Assembly (NCBI GenBank): GCA_910585745.1
Contig: CAJUFM010000003.1
Location: 1-64,000, forward strand
Direction: 5' to 3'
Length of the DNA stretch: 64,000 bases
Source: an uncultured Eubacterium sp.
GTDB taxonomy: Bacteria > Bacillota > Clostridia > Lachnospirales > Lachnospiraceae
In this document: positions 35,453 to 43,441 of the stretch, in pieces
Numbering within the stretch: the stretch's first letter is position 1
Layout of the letters: the number at the start of each line of letters is the position of its first letter
Translations under genes and position numbers: made by a program
Notes under the pieces: model-generated
Told to the model about the DNA's origin: nothing
Databases searched by the model: none
The model's input: only the letters and a program-made list of their open reading frames with translations

Positions 35453-36580
35453 TTGATACCATTTAATAAACCACCTTTTGTGGGAAAAGAACTTAAATAT
35501 ATAGAAGAAGCAGTAAATTGTCATAAATTATGTGGGGATGGGCAGTTCACAAAAAAATGTAATGATTATCTGGAGAAGATTACCAAGTCGGAAAAGGTTC
35601 TCTTGACGACTTCCTGTACCCATGCCATAGAGATGGCGGCGATCCTGGCGGATATAGGACCGGGGGATGAGGTGATCATGCCTTCTTATACATTTGTATC
35701 TACGGCAAATGCTTTTGTACTCCGGGGTGCCAGGGTCGTATTTGTCGATATCAGGCCGGATACGATGAATATAGATGAAACTCTTATTGAAGTTGCAATT
35801 ACCGATAAAACAAAGGCGGTTGTCCCGGTTCATTATGCGGGTGTCAGTTGTGAGATGGACACTATTCTGGACATTGCTGAAAGGCATCAGCTGTCTGTGA
35901 TCGAGGATGCGGCCCAGGGAATTATGAGCACCTACAAAGGAAAAATCCTTGGGACCATTGGGGATTATGGATGTTATAGTTTTCATGAGACGAAAAACAT
36001 CAGTATGGGAGAAGGGGGTGCCCTTCTGATCCGCGATGCTGGAAATGTAGAAAAAGCAGAGATCATCCGTGAAAAGGGGACAAACCGCAGTAAGTTTTTC
36101 CGCGGTGAGATTGACAAGTACTCCTGGGTGGAACAGGGCTCTTCCTATCTTCCCAGTGAGCTCAACGCGGCATATCTCTGGGGAGAATTAGAGGCGGCAG
36201 AAATTATATATGAGGACAGGATGCGCAGCTGGGATACATACTGGGACCAGTTATTCCCATTGGCCGAGAGGGGTTGTATTGAGCTGCCTGTTGTTCCGGA
36301 GCATTGTGTCCATAACGCTCATATGTTTTATATCAAAACAAGGGATTTAGAAGAGCGGACAGAACTGATCCGGCATCTGAAGGAACATGAGATAGGGGCA
36401 GTATTTCACTATATTCCTCTGCATAGTTCCGAGGCGGGAAAACGCTTTGGAAGGTTTCATGGAGAGGACAGGTATACGACGAAAGAGAGCGAGAGACTGC
36501 TGCGTCTGCCGATGTATTATGGCTTAACAGTAGATGAGATTGAGAAGATTACGGATTGCGTAAAACAGTTTTATAAATAA
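35453..36580 (+). CDS. DegT/DnrJ/EryC1/StrS aminotransferase (WecE-like)
   Basis: 375 residues, PLP-dependent sugar transaminase. The N-terminus IPFNKPPFVGKELKYIEEA and DGQFTKKCNDYL match WecE/FdtB-type enzymes acting on dTDP-4-keto-6-deoxyhexoses. The PLP lysine lies in FHETKNISMGEGGAL and the PLP-stacking segment in IEDAAQGIMS. It would convert a 4-keto sugar nucleotide to the 4-amino sugar. The TTG at 35453 is the chosen start, with GGAGG 7 bases upstream; a TTG at 35447 is too close. The keto-sugar synthases (rmlA/rmlB) are not in the window. Confidence 0.9.
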   Translation: MIPFNKPPFVGKELKYIEEAVNCHKLCGDGQFTKKCNDYLEKITKSEKVLLTTSCTHAIEMAAILADIGPGDEVIMPSYTFVSTANAFVLRGARVVFVDIRPDTMNIDETLIEVAITDKTKAVVPVHYAGVSCEMDTILDIAERHQLSVIEDAAQGIMSTYKGKILGTIGDYGCYSFHETKNISMGEGGALLIRDAGNVEKAEIIREKGTNRSKFFRGEIDKYSWVEQGSSYLPSELNAAYLWGELEAAEIIYEDRMRSWDTYWDQLFPLAERGCIELPVVPEHCVHNAHMFYIKTRDLEERTELIRHLKEHEIGAVFHYIPLHSSEAGKRFGRFHGEDRYTTKESERLLRLPMYYGLTVDEIEKITDCVKQFYK

Positions 36581-36604
36581 CAGGGAACGAAGGAGTGTTG
36601 CATA

Positions 36605-37567
36605 ATGAAGCAGCCAGATGTTTCAGTAGTAATACCATGCTATAATTCAGAAAAATCCATCGGAGAGGTAGTGGAGAAGGTGTCTGCCAAACTTTCTGAG
36701 ATGGGATATACGTATGAGATGGTGCTGGTAAATGATTATTCAAAAGATGGAGCATTTCAGGAGATACATCGTCTTGCCAAAGAACACTCTTTTGTGAAAG
36801 GGATTAATCTGGCAAAGAATTTTGGACAGCACAATGCCATTTTAGCTGGATTTCACTATGTGAGCGGCAGTTATGTGATTGGTATGGACGATGACCTGCA
36901 GACCGATCCTTCACAATTTCCAAAGCTGTTTGATAAGTTGAAGGAAGGCTATGATCTGGTATATGGAACTTATCCCATGGTGAGACAAAGTTTTTTCCGA
37001 CGTCTGGGAAGCCGGTTTAATAATGTGGTTTTGGGCAGGATGATACAACAGCCAAGGCATATCAGAACATCAAGTTTTTGGCTTGCCAAAGCCTATATTA
37101 TAAAAGAAGTTGTTAAATATGAACACTCCTATACAAATCTGCGTGGGTTGTTTTTTCGGACAACCGCCTATATTGCCTGTGTTGAGGTGGAACATTTTGC
37201 ACGAAAATATGGCAGATCCAATTATACGCTCAAGTCACTGATTAAGCTATGGAGCAACTGCATCAATTTTTCTGTGGCGCCGCTGCGAATTTTTCTTCTG
37301 ATCGGAAGTGTTGCTTCTGCAGGAGGTTTTCTAGGAGCATTGATCTTGATCATCAAAAAGATTATGAATATAAATATGTCTCTCGGCTGGCCGTCTTTGA
37401 TGGCAGCAGTTTGTTTCTTTTCTGGTATTATTCTGATTGGTATTGGACTGACAGGAGAGTATATCGGAAGGGCATTTATGTGTATTAATGCTACCCCTCA
37501 GTATGTGGTAAAAGAAGAAGTAAACGTACAGGATGGTATTGATTCCGGGGAGGAAGATGGAGAATGA
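36605..37567 (+). CDS. GT2 glycosyltransferase with C-terminal membrane helices (ArnC-like)
   Basis: 320 residues, paralogue of the product at 33664: VVIPCYNSEKSIGEVVEKV, NDYSKDG, NFGQHNAILAGF and GMDDDLQTDP give the GT-A active site. Two C-terminal helices precede TGEYIGRAFMCINATPQYV. It probably loads the amino sugar made by the upstream aminotransferase onto undecaprenyl phosphate. It overlaps the acetyltransferase gene by four bases, and the unit ends with ArnE/ArnF-like flippase genes, mirroring the Arn pathway. Confidence 0.9.
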   Translation: MKQPDVSVVIPCYNSEKSIGEVVEKVSAKLSEMGYTYEMVLVNDYSKDGAFQEIHRLAKEHSFVKGINLAKNFGQHNAILAGFHYVSGSYVIGMDDDLQTDPSQFPKLFDKLKEGYDLVYGTYPMVRQSFFRRLGSRFNNVVLGRMIQQPRHIRTSSFWLAKAYIIKEVVKYEHSYTNLRGLFFRTTAYIACVEVEHFARKYGRSNYTLKSLIKLWSNCINFSVAPLRIFLLIGSVASAGGFLGALILIIKKIMNINMSLGWPSLMAAVCFFSGIILIGIGLTGEYIGRAFMCINATPQYVVKEEVNVQDGIDSGEEDGE

Positions 37568-38223
37568 AAAAAACATTGATCTTTGGAATAAACCGGTTTG
37601 CAGAACTGTTATCAGAGTATATGGAAGAGGATGGTATCCCGATAGCAGGTTTTCTGGTTGATGAAAAATATAAGCCGGATCAGGAGATGTTTTGTGAAAA
37701 ACCGATTTATATTACAGAACATATGGAGCAGGAGGTTCCGGCAGAGCATTATAATGTTATACTTGCTTTGGGTTATCACAAAATGAATACAATTCGTCAG
37801 ATGAAATATCTGGAGTTAAAAGAAAAGGGATATGACATTATCGGATATCGTCATCCGACGGCATTGATTCAGGCAGATCAAATCGGGGAAGGAAATATCT
37901 TTTTGGAAAATGTTACGATTGGAAAGCATGTACGAATCGGAACCAGTAACGTTTTTTATCCCTGTGCACATATTGCCCATCATACCCAGGTGGAAGATTT
38001 TAATTTTTTTGCGATATCTTGTTCTGTGGCGGGGAATGCAAGAATTCATAATAATTGTTTTTTTGGTAATAACTGTTCGTTAAAAAATGGAATACAAGTT
38101 CTTGATTATACTTTGGTGGGAGCAGGATGTTACTTACAGGGAAATACAGATATAGGGGGGGGTGTATTCGTCCCTGTAAGATGTATGCAGCTGGAAGGTA
38201 AGAACAGTTTGGATATGATTTGA
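37564..38223 (+). CDS. PglD-like sugar N-acyltransferase (left-handed beta-helix)
   Basis: 219 residues. An N-terminal Rossmann-like part (LIFGINRFAELLSEYMEEDG) binds the sugar nucleotide, and a C-terminal left-handed beta-helix of hexapeptide repeats (IGEGNIFLENVTIGKHVRIG) binds acyl-CoA. The catalytic histidine is probably in the HIAHH segment near residue 138-142. Enzymes of this kind acetylate the 4-amino group of UDP- or dTDP-amino sugars. It lies between the GT2 and ATP-grasp genes and would act on the product of the DegT enzyme. Confidence 0.85.
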   Translation: MKKTLIFGINRFAELLSEYMEEDGIPIAGFLVDEKYKPDQEMFCEKPIYITEHMEQEVPAEHYNVILALGYHKMNTIRQMKYLELKEKGYDIIGYRHPTALIQADQIGEGNIFLENVTIGKHVRIGTSNVFYPCAHIAHHTQVEDFNFFAISCSVAGNARIHNNCFFGNNCSLKNGIQVLDYTLVGAGCYLQGNTDIGGGVFVPVRCMQLEGKNSLDMI

Positions 38224-38241
38224 TTTGGAGGAACAAATATA

Positions 38242-39462
38242 TTGAAAAAAATAATGATTCTGGGAGCCGGCGTTTATCAGCTCCCAATTTTGCAAAAAGC
38301 AGCTGATATGTGTGAAGTAATACTTGTAGCGCCGGAGGTTTCAGCGGATTTTAAGGAATACGCAGATAGGGTATACTATCTGGATTTACGACAGCAGGAT
38401 GCGATACTGGAAGTTGCTCAAAAAGAAAAAATAGATGGTATTATTACAGATCAAACAGATATTCCAGTGCGTACCGTGGCTTATGTGGCGGATAAAATGG
38501 GGCTTCCGGGAATTGGTTATGATATGGCGTGCCTTTTTACGGATAAAGGCAGAATGCGCCAAAAGTTGGAGGAGTTAGGAATTCCGGTGCTTCCCAATAA
38601 GACTGTTGGGACATTGGAAGAGGCAGTATGTTTTTTCGATTCTTTGGAAAGTACGGCGATTATTAAGCCGGCGGATAACCAGGGGAGCAGAGGGGTATAT
38701 AAGATTTCATCCAGAATGGAATTGGAGAAATATTTTGCAGCATCATTGAGTGTATCACCGACAGGTCAGGTGGTGATAGAAAAGTATGCAGAGGGCAGGG
38801 AATTTGTGGTTGAAGCAATGTCCCTGAATTATGAATACCGGGAATTGATCCTGGGGGATACCATTTATTTTGACATAGAGAATGCATTTGCGGCAAAGAG
38901 TCGTATTTTTCCGTCAAATGCCGGGGAAGAACTCTGCAAAAAGGTATCTCTGCTTAATGAGAGAATCATAAAAGGGTTCGGTTTAAAACAGGGAATTAGT
39001 CACAGCGAATATGTGATGGACGGTGATGAGATATATTTAATCGAGACAGCGGCCCGTGGGGGAGGTGTATTTATTTCCAGTGATTTGATATATCTTGGCA
39101 CCGGGGTGAATACAGAAGAATTCCTTATTCGCGTAGCACTGGGAGAGTTAAACTGTATGCCGGAGGTGCAAAAAGACCAGTGCCATTGTGGTTACATGGC
39201 GTTTTATCTTCCACAGGGTACAGTAAAATCGATACAAGGTATCGATTCTGTTATAAACTTTGATTTTGTTCATAGAAATATTCTTTATACCATTCATAGA
39301 GGAATGAAGATTGGAGCAATTGAGGACAAAACTTCCCGTTTTTCGATTATTGTAAGTGGAAAAAATGCCGGTGAATTGGAAGAGCATATGGAGAAAATAC
39401 GGGAAACTCTGCAGATTGAGGTGGATACTGAAGAGGGAGTGAAATATCCGATATGGGAATAA
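38242..39462 (+). CDS. ATP-grasp ligase
   Basis: 406 residues with a preATP-grasp Rossmann start (MILGAGVYQLPILQKA) and an ATP-grasp core (AIIKPADNQGSRGVYK, VIEKYAEGREFVVEAM, and IETAARGGG late in the domain). Such enzymes form amide or related bonds through acyl phosphates. In a sugar unit with an aminotransferase it may join a carboxylic or amino acid to the amino sugar, but no direct family assignment is possible. The start is TTG at 38242, behind GGAGG. It overlaps the next gene by ten bases. Confidence 0.8.
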   Translation: MKKIMILGAGVYQLPILQKAADMCEVILVAPEVSADFKEYADRVYYLDLRQQDAILEVAQKEKIDGIITDQTDIPVRTVAYVADKMGLPGIGYDMACLFTDKGRMRQKLEELGIPVLPNKTVGTLEEAVCFFDSLESTAIIKPADNQGSRGVYKISSRMELEKYFAASLSVSPTGQVVIEKYAEGREFVVEAMSLNYEYRELILGDTIYFDIENAFAAKSRIFPSNAGEELCKKVSLLNERIIKGFGLKQGISHSEYVMDGDEIYLIETAARGGGVFISSDLIYLGTGVNTEEFLIRVALGELNCMPEVQKDQCHCGYMAFYLPQGTVKSIQGIDSVINFDFVHRNILYTIHRGMKIGAIEDKTSRFSIIVSGKNAGELEEHMEKIRETLQIEVDTEEGVKYPIWE

Positions 39463-39806
39463 AAAATAAGATAGGGGGAAGTGTTTTTGCTTTGTTGGCA
39501 ATAACACTTTTGATACAAAGTTTTAGTTCTGTATTTGTAAAAACAGCGGGAAGATATCCGGTAATGTCAGAAAAATTTTTGCTCTTCTATGGACTTGCAC
39601 TAGTTTGTCTCGGGATTTTTTCTATCATGTGGCAGTTTTTGCTGGAGCGCATTCCACTGACAACAGCATATTTAAGAAAAGGAATTTCTTATATATTGGT
39701 TCTCGCCTGGTCCGTATTGATTTTTCATGAAAACATCACATGGAATAATATTTTGGGAAGTGTGATAATTATTATAGGAGTTGTAATTAGCAGTTATGAT
39801 CATTGA
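39453..39806 (+). CDS. Small four-helix transporter subunit (ArnE/SMR-like)
   Basis: 117 residues, four hydrophobic helices, with the EamA/SMR pattern at the C-terminus (AWSVLIFHENITWNNILGSVIIIIGVVI). With the next gene it forms an overlapping pair of half-size subunits like ArnE and ArnF, which flip undecaprenyl-phosphate-L-Ara4N. Its place after the ArnC-like GT2 supports the same job for a modified amino sugar. Confidence 0.82.
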   Translation: MGIKNKIGGSVFALLAITLLIQSFSSVFVKTAGRYPVMSEKFLLFYGLALVCLGIFSIMWQFLLERIPLTTAYLRKGISYILVLAWSVLIFHENITWNNILGSVIIIIGVVISSYDH

Positions 39807-40131
39807 ATTTATCCTCGCTTTTGGTGCAACCATAATAGCCGCTGTATCACAGCTGTTCTTAAAAAGTTCAGCGAATCAAAAACATAGTGGCTTTATTAAG
39901 AAGTTTTTGAATTTTAAAGTTATTTTTGCCTATGGATTATTATTTTTGTCTACGGTTTTTAATGTTTTTGCTTACCGGACACTTTCATTAAAATACCAGC
40001 CTATGATTGACTCCACAGGGCTGATCTGGGTTACTATACTGGCAGCTGTTTTTATAAACGAAAAGCCTTCAAAAATAAAGATCATTTCTATTTTGGTGAC
40101 ATTGGCCGGAGTGGTGATTTACTGTTTGTAA
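39796..40131 (+). CDS. Small four-helix transporter subunit (ArnF/SMR-like)
   Basis: 111 residues and four helices, ending in AVFINEKPSKIKIISILVTLAGVVIYCL, the EamA/SMR signature. It overlaps the preceding subunit by 11 bases, so the two are made in equal amounts and presumably form a heterodimer. A likely lipid-linked amino-sugar flippase. Confidence 0.82.
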   Translation: MIIEFILAFGATIIAAVSQLFLKSSANQKHSGFIKKFLNFKVIFAYGLLFLSTVFNVFAYRTLSLKYQPMIDSTGLIWVTILAAVFINEKPSKIKIISILVTLAGVVIYCL

Positions 40132-40198
40132 ATTTTGTAAGAGTTGATATTAGGATTACTTATATTATGAAGTTTCTTAAACAAGATATTTTGTTGGA

Positions 40199-40237
40199 AA
40201 GGCCAGATAAATTAATAATGCTGGCCTTAAATTTTTC
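40199..40237 (+). terminator. Terminator of the aminotransferase/flippase unit
   Basis: Perfect 8-bp stem AAGGCCAG/CTGGCCTT with a 14-base loop, followed by AAATTTTT. It lies 68 bases after the ArnF-like stop codon. The 40132-40438 gap holds this terminator, the promoter at 40239 and a leader of about 165 bases. Confidence 0.75.
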
Positions 40238-40238
40238 C

Positions 40239-40267
40239 TTGCCGTCTGAAGTAAACTATGCTATACT
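40239..40267 (+). promoter_or_regulatory. Promoter of the Rpn-like nuclease gene
   Basis: TTGCCG and TATACT with a 17-base spacer. The long leader contains a possible 13-codon open frame starting at 40384 whose stop overlaps the GGAGGG site of the next gene. Confidence 0.6.
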
Positions 40268-40438
40268 ATCCTTAAGCAATAAGTTTCTATTTTTTCTGGT
40301 TTTCTATCATCTTTTTTAGGACTCTTGCTTATTAATTCTATTAATTTTTCATGTATTAAGCAGGAGTGCGGAGATTTAAACATATGAAAAAAGATCCATT
40401 TCTCCTGGTGAAGCGTTTATCTTAGGAGGGGATATGGA

Positions 40439-41404
40439 ATGTATAGTAACGAAAATTCATTGGCAAAACGTATCAACACGTCAGAAATATGTTTGTCGTA
40501 TGATCAGTTATGTAAGAGGCTGCTGGCAAATAAGCAGATTCTGGCATGGATCCTGAAAGGCTGTGTGGCTGAGTTTGCGGAGTGCAGTATGCAGGATATC
40601 GCAGAAAAATATATTGAAGGCTGCCCTGGCAAAACAACGGTTTCCTTATATCCAGATGAACGTAGTGAGTTTGTTGAGGGTGCAGTGACGGAAGATAGTA
40701 CGATGCTGGAAGGAACCGTTGCCTTTGATATACACTTTAAAGCAATTAAGCCGGATTCTGATACATTTGTTTCATTTATTTTCAATATAGAAGCGCAGAA
40801 AAATTTTTACCCGGGCTACCCATTGATAAAAAGAGGAGTCTACTATGGCAGCAGGTTGATTTCATCCCAGTGGGGAACTGTATTTTCAAATTCACACTAT
40901 GAAAAGATGAATAAGGTGTATACGATCTGGGTGTGTACAGATCCGCCGCGATACCGAAGGAATACTATTGTGAGTTACTCTTTGGAGCCGCACGATCTGG
41001 CCGGGAAAACAAAGGAAAAGAAGGAAAATTACGATCTGATAACCGTTGTCATGATCTGTCTTGGCAATTCGGGCGATAAAAATTATAAAGGCCTGCTAAA
41101 GATGTTAGGTGTACTTTTGAAGGAGGACATGCCTGCCGCGGAGAAAAAAAGGATATTGCAGGAGGAGTTTTCGATTATTTTATCAACCAGTATGGAAAGA
41201 GAGGTGTCGCAAATGTGTGATCTGGGGATTGGTCTTTGGAAAGAAGCCTGGGATGAAGCGAAGTATGAGGATGTCTGTAACCTGATGGAGGTTACTGGCT
41301 GGGATATGGAAAAATGTATGGATATCTTGAAAATACCAGAAGAGAAAAAGGATTTTTTTGGCATGAAAGCGGTAAATGGAAAGAAGGAACTGGTACTGGG
41401 TTAG
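40439..41404 (+). CDS. Rpn-like PD-(D/E)XK nuclease family protein
   Basis: 321 residues. The segment SDTFVSFIFNIEAQKNFYPGYPLIKRG contains the ExQ/K-type nuclease motif, and the SQWGTVF to VYTIWVCTDPP stretch is typical of the Rpn (recombination-promoting nuclease) proteins abundant in Lachnospiraceae. These are domesticated transposase-associated nucleases linked to DNA breakage or defence. It sits as a single gene inside the polysaccharide locus between two promoter-terminator pairs and has no obvious tie to sugar metabolism. GGAGGG precedes the ATG by 8 bases. Confidence 0.75.
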   Translation: MYSNENSLAKRINTSEICLSYDQLCKRLLANKQILAWILKGCVAEFAECSMQDIAEKYIEGCPGKTTVSLYPDERSEFVEGAVTEDSTMLEGTVAFDIHFKAIKPDSDTFVSFIFNIEAQKNFYPGYPLIKRGVYYGSRLISSQWGTVFSNSHYEKMNKVYTIWVCTDPPRYRRNTIVSYSLEPHDLAGKTKEKKENYDLITVVMICLGNSGDKNYKGLLKMLGVLLKEDMPAAEKKRILQEEFSIILSTSMEREVSQMCDLGIGLWKEAWDEAKYEDVCNLMEVTGWDMEKCMDILKIPEEKKDFFGMKAVNGKKELVLG

Positions 41405-41482
41405 CATTATGGCGTGAATTTGATCCTGCTTTTTCCTAAGTTAGTACAATAATATAAGCTTTGGATCATATATCTCAAAACC

Positions 41483-41527
41483 AATAGTCGTATATTCCAA
41501 CAGGGAATCATACGGCTATTTTTTTGT
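41483..41527 (+). terminator. Rho-independent terminator after the Rpn-like gene
   Basis: A long stem (AATAGTCGTAT with ATACGGCTATT, plus TTCC/GGAA, loop AACAG) followed by a run of seven T. A strong, typical terminator. Confidence 0.85.
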
Positions 41528-41565
41528 TTTTGTCATTTTCTATGGAAAAAACAGACAAAAAGTGG

Positions 41566-41571
41566 TATACT
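41566..41571 (+). promoter_or_regulatory. Extended -10 promoter of the TPP enzyme gene
   Basis: TATACT preceded by TGG (extended -10). The -35 region (TGGAAA) is weak. It lies 52 bases before the coding start. Confidence 0.5.
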
Positions 41572-41622
41572 ACTTTTATATGCGTTAAAAGATGAAAGAA
41601 ATGTAAGCTCAGGAGGACGATC

Positions 41623-43440
41623 ATGAAGATAAAATTATCCAACTATGTAGCACAGTTTTTAGTGGACCATGGGATTGATACAGTGTTTACTGTGACAGGT
41701 GGCGGTGCCATGCACCTGAACGACGGGCTGGGGCACCAGGAAGGACTGCACTGTGTCTATCAGCACCATGAGCAGGCGTGTGCCATCGCTGGTGAAGCAT
41801 ATGCTAGAATGCATAACAAAATTGGCGCTGTTTGTGTGACCACGGGACCAGGAGGGACCAATGCCATTACCGGTGTGGTAGGAGGATGGCTGGATTCCAT
41901 CCCCATGCTGGTGATCTCCGGCCAGGTCCGCTATGATACTACGGCGAGAAGCACGGGCCTTGGGATCCGGGCGATGGGAGACCAGGAATTTGATATCTGT
42001 AAGGCCGTGGACAGTATGACGAAATACTGCCAGATGGTGATCGATCCTCTGGATATCCGATATTGTCTGGAAAAGGCGCTGTATCTGGCCCAGATTGGAA
42101 GACCGGGGCCATGCTGGCTGGATATACCGGTAAATGTGCAGGGAGCATTTATTGAGACCGAAGAACTTCGTTCTTTTGATCCGGCAGAATGCGTTGCAGA
42201 AGTTCCGGCAAAGCCATCGGAGGAAACCATAGATACGATCATTGAAAAGATCAAACAGGCAAAGCGTCCGGTGATCAATGCCGGAAACGGAATCCGGATC
42301 TCCGGCGGTTATGAGGATTTCTGCCAGATGGTGGACAAGCTGAATATCCCGGTAGTGACCGGCTGGAACAGCATTGACCTGATCGCGGATGCGCATCCCT
42401 TGTATGTGGGCCGGGGTGGTATCATGGGAGACCGGGCAGGAAATTTTGCGATCCAGAACAGTGATCTGGTACTTTCCCTTGGAAGCCGTCTGAGTATCCG
42501 CCAGGTGGGGTACAATTATAAGACATGGGCGAGAGAGGCTTATACCATCGTAGTGGATGTGGACGGTGAGGAGCTGAAAAAACCTACGATTCATGTAGAC
42601 ATGCCGGTATGTGCGGATGTGAAAAATGTGATGCAGATGATCAATGAGAAGCTTGGGGATACAAAGCTGGACACAGATCCCTTCTGGCTGGATAAATGCG
42701 ATCACTGGAAAAAGACTTATCCTGTTGTTCTGCCGAAACATTACGAGCAGAAAGGGCTGGCCAACGTCTATGCATTTATTAAGGAAGTCAGCAGAGTCCT
42801 TCCGGAAGATTATGTGACGGTGGTCGGAAATGGTTCCGCCTGTGTGGTGGGAAGCCATGGTTATGAGATCAAAAAGGGACAGAGATTTATTATCAATTCG
42901 GCCATCGCATCCATGGGATACGATCTGCCGGCTGCTATTGGTGCCTGCGTAGCGGAGGGGGGCAGAGAGCTGGTGTGCCTGAGCGGCGACGGAAGCATCC
43001 AGATGAATCTTCAGGAACTACAGACGATTCAGACCAATAAACTGCCTATCAAGATCTTTGTCATCAACAACAATGGGTATCATTCTATTCGTCAGACACA
43101 GACCAATTTCTTTGGAGAACCTTTTGTGGGAATCGGGCCTCAGAGCCATGACCTGGAATTTCCGGATATGAAAAAAATCGCTTATGCCTATGATTATCCA
43201 TTTTTCCGCTGTGAGAGCAATGACGCGCTGGAGGAGACAATACGGCAGGTTTTCGCCACAGAGGGAGCAGTGATCTGTGAGATCATGGTCTCCACGGATC
43301 AGAACTTTGAGCCAAAGTCTTCTACCAAACGGCTGGAGGATGGCACACTGGTATCACCGCCGCTGGAGGACCTGGCGCCATTCCTTGACAGAGAGACATT
43401 CTTAAAAGAGATGATTATAGATCCGGTTTCGGAGGAATGA
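41623..43440 (+). CDS. Thiamine-diphosphate enzyme (acetolactate-synthase-like)
   Basis: 605 residues with the three-domain TPP fold. The catalytic glutamate is E50 in YQHHEQACAIAGEA. The cofactor motif runs from LSGDGSIQMNLQEL near residue 453 to VINNNGYHSI. It is closest in appearance to acetohydroxyacid synthases, but stands alone without a small subunit and lies in a sugar locus that also holds rfbFGH. A known precedent is YerE, which adds a two-carbon unit from pyruvate to a CDP-3,6-dideoxy-4-ketohexose to make yersiniose. That role fits but is inference. Plain acetolactate synthase is the alternative. GGAGG precedes the ATG by 8 bases. Confidence 0.85.
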   Translation: MKIKLSNYVAQFLVDHGIDTVFTVTGGGAMHLNDGLGHQEGLHCVYQHHEQACAIAGEAYARMHNKIGAVCVTTGPGGTNAITGVVGGWLDSIPMLVISGQVRYDTTARSTGLGIRAMGDQEFDICKAVDSMTKYCQMVIDPLDIRYCLEKALYLAQIGRPGPCWLDIPVNVQGAFIETEELRSFDPAECVAEVPAKPSEETIDTIIEKIKQAKRPVINAGNGIRISGGYEDFCQMVDKLNIPVVTGWNSIDLIADAHPLYVGRGGIMGDRAGNFAIQNSDLVLSLGSRLSIRQVGYNYKTWAREAYTIVVDVDGEELKKPTIHVDMPVCADVKNVMQMINEKLGDTKLDTDPFWLDKCDHWKKTYPVVLPKHYEQKGLANVYAFIKEVSRVLPEDYVTVVGNGSACVVGSHGYEIKKGQRFIINSAIASMGYDLPAAIGACVAEGGRELVCLSGDGSIQMNLQELQTIQTNKLPIKIFVINNNGYHSIRQTQTNFFGEPFVGIGPQSHDLEFPDMKKIAYAYDYPFFRCESNDALEETIRQVFATEGAVICEIMVSTDQNFEPKSSTKRLEDGTLVSPPLEDLAPFLDRETFLKEMIIDPVSEE

Positions 43441-43441
43441 C

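Noticed and set aside
41659..42858. 399-residue minus-strand frame inside the TPP enzyme gene
   Set aside because: An antisense shadow created by codon bias of the real gene; no domain, start site or promoter.
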